DNA of 9,615 nucleotides from Thermoleophilia bacterium (GTDB lineage Bacteria > Actinomycetota > Thermoleophilia > Gaiellales > Gaiellaceae). How positions within the stretch are numbered: the stretch's first letter is position 1; every line of letters starts with the position of its first letter. The translations under genes were made by a program, and so were the position numbers. Shown here piece after piece: positions 6,318-9,615 of the stretch. The notes beneath the pieces were generated by a model. That model saw only the letters and a list, made by a program, of their open reading frames with translations, did not search any database and was not told where the DNA came from. The DNA is taken from contig JAICZB010000068.1 in the NCBI GenBank assembly GCA_025933895.1, forward strand, positions 1 through 9,615, written 5' to 3'.

Positions 6318-7156
6318 GAACTCGCTCGGCGGGCGAGACCTGCGGCCGTGAGCACCCAGGCGGCGAGCCCGGCCCAGAAGAAGACCGTCCCGACGCCGCG
6401 TAGGGCGGAATAGCCGTCGGCGTTTCCGAGCACACGGCTCGCGACGCCGTACATCCCGAGCGGGAAGACGAAGCTCCAGCGGGCCGCCTCGTACCGCCAC
6501 CGTTGCACATGCAGCTCCGTCACGACGAGGAAGGGGATCGCCGCCGAGGCCAAGGCCCAGGTGGCGAGTCCGACGCTCGAGCCCAGGGCGTGGTCGAGCA
6601 GGAGCTCGGCGGCAGCGAGCGTCGTGATCGCGAGCGCGCCCATCACGATCCAGTGCGTGGGGTTGAAGTGGCGCTCCCGGACCGAGCTGTGGACGATCCT
6701 GCCGGCGACGACCGGATAGAGCGCGAGGCCGAGCGCCCAGAAGGCGACGGCCGGGTCGCGGAGCGGAGCCACGTGGTGGCGGTCCAGCGCGGCGGCGAGC
6801 ACGGCCAGCGACTCTGTCGCGACGATCGAGAGCAGCGAGCCGGCCGCCTCCCTCCGGACGGTGAACGCGACCGCGAGCCAGAGCGCGACCGAGAGAGACC
6901 ACAGGGCGAGTGCGAGCTTCCCTTGTCCCGCGAGCAGGAAGTCGGCTCCGATCACGGCCGTGCCCGCGACGACGGCGAAGGAGCGGATCGAGCGCGAGCG
7001 CAGGATCGCCGCGAGGACGAGCCACGCGAGGCAGGCGCACGCGAGCAGGACGTCGGCGAGCGGAGCGATGCCCTCGAGCCGCGCGCCGACGCCGAGGATG
7101 CCGGTCGCCATCACGACCGCGAACGCGCCGGCGTCGACCCCTTCCAGCCCGCGCAC
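6314..7156 (-). CDS. TDT/SLAC1-family membrane transporter (TehA-like)
   Basis: A 280-residue polytopic membrane protein of the tellurite-resistance/dicarboxylate transporter (TDT, SLAC1 anion channel) superfamily. About nine or ten hydrophobic segments run through it. Family landmarks are GAFAVVMATGILGVGA near the N-terminus (residues 10-25) and FNPTHWIVMGALAITTLAAA in the middle, close to the family's P-T-x-W-I-V-M-G-A motif. Members move C4-dicarboxylates, sulfite or other anions, or confer tellurite resistance; the substrate here is unknown. The start is GTG 7156, ten bases after the MoaD-like gene's stop and without a clear Shine-Dalgarno sequence, so it probably depends on the upstream genes for transcription and translation. 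The protein is slightly shorter than many relatives (about 300-350). Confidence 0.85.
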   Translation of the reverse strand: MRGLEGVDAGAFAVVMATGILGVGARLEGIAPLADVLLACACLAWLVLAAILRSRSIRSFAVVAGTAVIGADFLLAGQGKLALALWSLSVALWLAVAFTVRREAAGSLLSIVATESLAVLAAALDRHHVAPLRDPAVAFWALGLALYPVVAGRIVHSSVRERHFNPTHWIVMGALAITTLAAAELLLDHALGSSVGLATWALASAAIPFLVVTELHVQRWRYEAARWSFVFPLGMYGVASRVLGNADGYSALRGVGTVFFWAGLAAWVLTAAGLARRASS

Positions 7157-7166
7157 GGCGCGGACG

Positions 7167-7430
7167 CTAGCCGCCGCTGATCGCGGCGATGACGTCGAGG
7201 CGCGAGCGCTCCGCGATCGTCGTGTCGAGCCCGGCGCGCTCGCCGTCGACGTAGACGTGGAGGTGCCGGCGCAGGGCCGGCCCCTCCTCGACGATCCGGT
7301 CGCGCAGCCCGGGCCACTGCGTCTCGAGCGAGTCGAACACCGCGAGCACGGTCGCGGCCTCCACCTCGACGCGGCGCGGCAGCCCGGGGAAGAGCGGGGT
7401 CAGCGTTCCTGGGAGCCTGACGTCCGCCAT
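7167..7430 (-). CDS. MoaD/ThiS-like ubiquitin-fold sulfur carrier
   Basis: An 87-residue beta-grasp protein ending in Gly-Gly (ISGG), the mark of sulfur-carrier proteins whose C-terminus is adenylated by an E1-like enzyme and turned into a thiocarboxylate. The family pattern is present: an N-terminal strand MADVRLPGTL, the LFPGLPRRVEV turn, VFDSLETQWPGLRDRI and HVYVDGERAGLDTTIAERSRL before DVIAAISGG. No MoeB/ThiF-type E1, molybdopterin or thiamin gene lies beside it, so it is not the housekeeping MoaD or ThiS by context. ATG 7430 lies two bases after the propeller gene's stop, implying coupled expression. By family the Gly-Gly tail delivers sulfur or may be conjugated to a partner. Its tight pairing with a BNR propeller suggests that the propeller is a partner or target, which is inference. 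Confidence 0.85.
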   Translation of the reverse strand: MADVRLPGTLTPLFPGLPRRVEVEAATVLAVFDSLETQWPGLRDRIVEEGPALRRHLHVYVDGERAGLDTTIAERSRLDVIAAISGG

Positions 7431-7432
7431 GG

Positions 7433-8506
7433 TCAGTCGAGCACCGCCACGTCGACGGACGAGATCGCGGGCAGGTAGCTCGCGATCTCGCTCCACGTCT
7501 CGCCCTCGTCGGCGCTGGCGAAGACCTGGCCCGTGCTCGTCCCAAAGTAGACGCCGGGGACGTCGTGCCTGTCGATCGTCATCCCCTGTCGCAGGACGCC
7601 GAGGTGTGCCTTCTCCTGCGGCAGGCCGGTCCGCAGGTCCTGCCAGGTCGAGCCGGCGTCGCGCGTGCGCCAGACGGCGAGCTTGCCCTCGTGCATCGTG
7701 CGGTCGTGGAGCCCGTCGACCGGCATCACGTAGAAGGTGTCGCGGTCGTGGGGATGGGCTGCCGCGGCGAACCCGAAGTCGCCGGGCAGACCCTCGGTGA
7801 TCTCGTTCCACGACTGGCCGGCGTCGTCGGAGCGGTGCATGCCGACGTGGTTCTGCTGGTACATGCGCTCGGGGTCGGCCGAGCGGACGAGCTTGTGGAC
7901 GCAGAAGCCGACGTCCTCGTAGTCGGCGGGCCAGTCGCGGCGCAGGCCTTTGTTGCGCGGCGTCCATGACGAGCCGCCGTCCTCGGTCTCGAAGGCGCCG
8001 ATCCCCTGCACGATCGCGAAGAACTTGTCGGACTCGCCGGCATCCGTGACGAAGCCGGAGATCCCGAGATGCCCCGGCGGCTGGTTGGCCGGATCGTCCC
8101 AGCTCTCGCTGCCGTGCTGGCCGGAAAGGGTCGACAGGAGCGACCAGGTCTCGCCGTTGTCGCGGCTCTCGAAGATGCCCGGCGCCTCGACGCCGACGAG
8201 CAGGCGGTCGCCCGCGCGGGCGAGTGTCGAAGCCTTCGAGACCTTCCGGCCGTCCTCGTCACCGTAGGTGAGACCCTCGCTCGACTGATCCCACGTCTCG
8301 CCGAGATCGTTGCTGCGCCAGACGGTCGAGCCGTGCCACTCGCTCGCGGCGGCCGCGTAGATGGAACCTGTGGTCGCGTCGTAGATGGCGTGGTAGACGG
8401 GCCACCCGTCGCAGAACGGGCCGCGTGTCGTCCAGTTGCGGCGGTCGTCGCTCTCGAACAGGAAGGTACCTTTGCGGGTTGCAACGGTCAGCAGTGTCTT
8501 CGGCAT
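7433..8506 (-). CDS. BNR/Asp-box beta-propeller protein (sialidase/YCF48-like)
   Basis: A 357-residue protein built of repeated Asp boxes (S/T-x-D-x-G-x-x-W): SNDLGETW (65-72), SRDNGETW (114-121), TEDGGSSW (174-181), SDDAGQSW (226-233), TRDAGSTW (281-288) and SADEGETW (331-338). A degenerate ESDDRRNW at 18-25 would make seven, fitting a six- or seven-bladed propeller. There is no signal peptide, so it is probably cytoplasmic despite annotations such as exo-alpha-sialidase that such proteins attract. No sialidase catalytic set (Arg triad, FRIP) is evident, so an enzymatic role is not supported. Start ATG 8506 has GAGGAG seven bases upstream and gives the usual MPKTLLTVATRKGTFLF opening; the frame extends further upstream to 8590 without support. 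It heads an operon with the MoaD-like carrier and the transporter. Confidence 0.88.
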   Translation of the reverse strand: MPKTLLTVATRKGTFLFESDDRRNWTTRGPFCDGWPVYHAIYDATTGSIYAAAASEWHGSTVWRSNDLGETWDQSSEGLTYGDEDGRKVSKASTLARAGDRLLVGVEAPGIFESRDNGETWSLLSTLSGQHGSESWDDPANQPPGHLGISGFVTDAGESDKFFAIVQGIGAFETEDGGSSWTPRNKGLRRDWPADYEDVGFCVHKLVRSADPERMYQQNHVGMHRSDDAGQSWNEITEGLPGDFGFAAAAHPHDRDTFYVMPVDGLHDRTMHEGKLAVWRTRDAGSTWQDLRTGLPQEKAHLGVLRQGMTIDRHDVPGVYFGTSTGQVFASADEGETWSEIASYLPAISSVDVAVLD

Positions 8507-8513
8507 CGATTCG

Positions 8514-8519
8514 CTCCTC
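8514..8519 (-). promoter_or_regulatory. Ribosome binding site of the propeller gene
   Basis: GAGGAG on the minus strand, seven bases before ATG 8506. It decides the start in favour of 8506 over the longer frame to 8590, and it overlaps the TGA of the possible upstream small ORF. Confidence 0.75.
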
Positions 8520-8553
8520 AGCGTTCGCGGGACTTGGCCAGAGTGTCGCCCAT
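8518..8553 (-). CDS. Possible 11-residue leader ORF upstream of the propeller gene
   Basis: ATG 8553 is preceded by AAGGAGG (8559-8565) at a spacing of five bases and opens MGDTLAKSRER, which stops at a TGA inside the propeller gene's own binding site. A strong Shine-Dalgarno followed by a stop that overlaps the next Shine-Dalgarno suggests coupled translation or a leader peptide. It has no run of one amino acid and no Cys near its start, so no specific attenuation ligand is suggested. At this length, chance or the remnant of a longer gene remains possible. Confidence 0.3.
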   Translation of the reverse strand: MGDTLAKSRER

Positions 8554-8571
8554 CGGCGCCTCCTTCGGGAA

Positions 8572-8620
8572 GAGACCGTGCGGCCGCCAAAAACTCATCG
8601 CTCCCGGCGGCCGCGGTCTC
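8572..8620. terminator. Long inverted repeat between the AHSA1 remnant and the propeller operon
   Basis: Arms gagaccg-tg-cggccgcc (8572-8588) and ggcggccgcggtctc (8606-8620) pair over 15 bp with a two-base bulge around a 17-base loop. On the minus strand it begins 11 bases after the stop of the AHSA1 gene, so it is well placed as its terminator. It also sits in the possible leader of the propeller operon and could act as an attenuator. No long T run follows. Confidence 0.5.
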
Positions 8621-8630
8621 GGAACCCGGA

Positions 8631-9068
8631 TCAGCCCTCGAGCGGTTTCCCCGTCTCGAGCAGCGTCTTCAGGCCGCTGAGCACGTACATCCAGCCGCCG
8701 GCCACCTGCTCCGCCGTCTTCGGCGCGCCCTCGAGGCGGTCATGCACGACGGTCAGCTTCGTGACCCCGCCTTCCTGCGGCTCGATCTCCCAGGTGATTC
8801 GGCTGGGCTCCTCCGCCGCCAGCTCCGGGTCGTACGCCGAGATTCACTGGTGGACGAGCCGGCGCGGAGGATCCGCCTCGAATACCTCCTCGTCCCACTC
8901 GGCGTCGCCCATCGCCGAAACGCGGCGACCGCCGCGGAGCTCGATCCGTACGCCGTAGAAGTACTGCTGCGTGAACTCCGGCTTCGTGATCGCGTCCCAG
9001 ACCTGCTCGGCCGTGGCGCGGATGAAGACGGAATAGACCTGCGTCGTCTGTGCGGTGAGCGTCGTCAT
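8631..9068 (-). pseudogene. AHSA1/SRPBCC-domain protein with in-frame TGA
   Basis: A 146-codon reading frame, including the stop, of the SRPBCC/AHSA1 (activator of Hsp90 ATPase homologue) superfamily. Both halves match: FIRATAEQVWDAITKPEFTQ in the N-terminal part, and DPELAAEEPSRITWEIEPQE followed by GGVTKLTVVHDRLEG and GGWMYVLSGLKTLLETGKPL in the C-terminal part. They share one frame, interrupted only by TGA at 8844-8846 (codon 75), where relatives usually have Trp (H-x-W before the DPE). A single TGG to TGA change explains it. As written, the product stops at 74 residues and lacks half the ligand cavity. ATG 9068 overlaps the ArsR stop by four bases (ATGA), so the two are translationally coupled. 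ArsR-AHSA1 pairs are very common in actinobacteria, and the AHSA1 partner usually binds a small hydrophobic ligand. Confidence 0.85.
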
Positions 9069-9382
9069 GCCGTTTCCTCCAGTTGGTGCTTGAGATCCGC
9101 GAGCGCCGCGACGCGATGCTCCGTGTACTTGTCGATCCACCGGTCGTGGACGAGCCGGATCGGCACGGGATTCAGGAAGTGGAGCTTCTCCCGGCCCTCC
9201 CGGCGCGTGACGACGAGCCCGGCGTCCTCGAGAACGCGTAGGTGCTTCATGACCCCGAAGCGGGTCATCTCCAGCTCGGATTCGAGCTCCGTGAGCGTGC
9301 GGCCGTCGCGCTCGAAGAGCCGGTCGAGCAGGTGGCGCCGCGTCGAATCCGCGAGCGCCTTGAAGACCTGGTCGTCGTCCAC
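9065..9382 (-). CDS. ArsR-family transcriptional regulator
   Basis: A 105-residue winged helix-turn-helix repressor. The opening VFKALADSTRRHLLDRLFER is typical of the ArsR group paired with AHSA1 proteins. The recognition region is about residues 38-54 (MTRFGVMKHLRVLEDAG), followed by the wing VVTRREGREKLHFLNPVPI and a C-terminal dimer helix ending near DLKHQLEETA. There are no Cys residues, including the ELCVCDL metal site, so metal sensing is unlikely and a small-molecule or protein signal is more probable. GTG 9382 is the only suitable start. The -10 box ends six bases before it, so the mRNA is probably leaderless. The promoter contains a perfect palindrome that this repressor probably binds, giving autoregulation of itself and the AHSA1 gene. 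Confidence 0.92.
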   Translation of the reverse strand: MDDDQVFKALADSTRRHLLDRLFERDGRTLTELESELEMTRFGVMKHLRVLEDAGLVVTRREGREKLHFLNPVPIRLVHDRWIDKYTEHRVAALADLKHQLEETA

Positions 9383-9388
9383 GTCGGG

Positions 9389-9418
9389 ATCTTACGTGAC
9401 CAAAAGGTCACATGTCAA
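9389..9418 (-). promoter_or_regulatory. Near-consensus sigma-70 promoter of the ArsR gene
   Basis: Read on the minus strand, TTGACA (9418-9413) and TAAGAT (9394-9389) are separated by 18 bases. The -35 is a perfect consensus and the -10 matches at four of six positions, including the T and A of TA and the last T. Transcription would start at or within a base or two of the GTG at 9382. Confidence 0.75.
9396..9411. promoter_or_regulatory. Palindromic operator within the ArsR promoter
   Basis: GTGACC-AAAA-GGTCAC is a perfect 6-bp dyad with a four-base A/T centre. It lies entirely within the -35/-10 spacer. An ArsR dimer bound here would block RNA polymerase directly. Confidence 0.7.
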
Positions 9419-9424
9419 CCTAGG

Positions 9425-9615
9425 CTACGTGAACGGCTTCAGGACCATGGCGGCGACGACGATCAGGAGCACACCCCTCGTCTACCCGGGCGATCAGAAG
9501 GATCCGCCGGATGGCTGCCTGTGTCTCGACCGCGTCCGCGCCTGCGGTCTCGATCAGCTGTCCGATGCGCTTCGCCTGCGGGCCGAGGAAGAGGAGGCCG
9601 GTCAAGAACGTGATC
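9425..9615 (-). pseudogene. Membrane-protein 3' fragment with apparent frameshift (5' end outside window)
   Basis: The frame enters from the right edge and reads ITFLTGLLFLGPQAKRIGQL, then an amphipathic stretch (IETAGADAVETQAAIRRILL) and IARVDEG. One base later, in the next frame, it continues VLLIVVAAMVLKPFT and stops at TAG (9427-9425). The two parts together look like the end of a small integral membrane protein, with the last segment a transmembrane helix that ends in the common M-V-x-K-P-F pattern (DUF2269-like). The extra base lies at 9473-9476, next to a run of four Cs. Without the correction, the frame reads an Arg-rich tail to a stop at 9420. The family assignment is tentative. Its 3' end lies seven bases beyond the ArsR -35 box. 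Confidence 0.55.

Noticed and set aside
5967..7040. Minus-strand frame of about 357 codons running from the transporter region into the ackA remnant
   Set aside because: Only the short VVCHLGGG stretch is meaningful. The rest is an out-of-frame reading of the transporter gene and the xfp remnant.
8507..8590. N-terminal extension of the propeller protein to 8590
   Set aside because: ATG 8506 has GAGGAG at ideal spacing and gives the family N-terminus. The extension reads through the inverted repeat and has no binding site of its own.
8844..8846. UGA recoded as Trp across the genome, or a selenocysteine site
   Set aside because: Other intact genes in the window use TGA as their stop, and AHSA1 proteins have no known Cys or Sec here. 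A point mutation or a sequencing error is simpler.
1..9615. CRISPR arrays, tRNA or rRNA genes, prophage or insertion-sequence transposases
   Set aside because: I saw no regularly spaced repeats, no tRNA-like folds with TTCRANNC arms, no rRNA motifs and no transposase or phage structural proteins.

Overview
The window is GC-rich throughout. Its genes use GTG and ATG starts, and its families are typical of high-GC Gram-positive bacteria: a large ATPase LuxR regulator, a DUF4242 protein, a COG4315 secreted repeat protein, and a MoaD-like carrier next to a BNR propeller. I infer an actinobacterium, possibly a soil Thermoleophilia-type lineage known mostly from metagenomes. That placement rests on gene families and composition only.

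Left half (plus strand). Bases 1-769 hold no convincing gene, but they contain one copy of a roughly 108-bp dispersed repeat. Next come a large LuxR-family regulator (770-3376), a small DUF4242 protein (3442-3705) and a secreted two-repeat protein (3705-4688) whose start overlaps the preceding stop. A perfect 12-bp hairpin ends this run. The second copy of the dispersed repeat (4780-4888) follows, just ahead of a secreted M14 zinc carboxypeptidase (4935-5651).

Middle. Two gene remnants lie back to back, both without their 5' portions: the C-terminal part of acetate kinase (minus strand, also carrying a +1 frameshift) and the extreme C-terminus of a phosphoketolase (plus strand). Phosphoketolase makes acetyl phosphate and acetate kinase uses it, so these look like the two outer ends of a divergent ackA/xfp pair fused by an internal deletion.

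Right half (minus strand). A tightly packed set runs BNR-repeat propeller (8506 to 7433), MoaD/ThiS-like sulfur carrier (7430 to 7167) and TDT/SLAC1-type membrane transporter (7156 to 6314), with gaps of 2 and 10 bases. Upstream of it are a possible 11-codon leader ORF and a hairpin. Beyond that is an ArsR regulator overlapping an AHSA1/SRPBCC gene by 4 bases; the AHSA1 gene has an in-frame TGA at a position where relatives usually have Trp. The ArsR gene has a near-consensus promoter whose spacer contains a perfect palindrome, and the -10 box lies six bases before the GTG, so the transcript is probably leaderless. The window ends inside the 3' part of a membrane-protein gene with an apparent one-base frameshift.

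No defence system, prophage, CRISPR array, tRNA or rRNA was seen. The least explained items are the dispersed repeat, the ackA/xfp fusion scar, the propeller-sulfur carrier-transporter operon and the cluster of broken genes. The broken genes could reflect either decay or errors in the underlying assembly.
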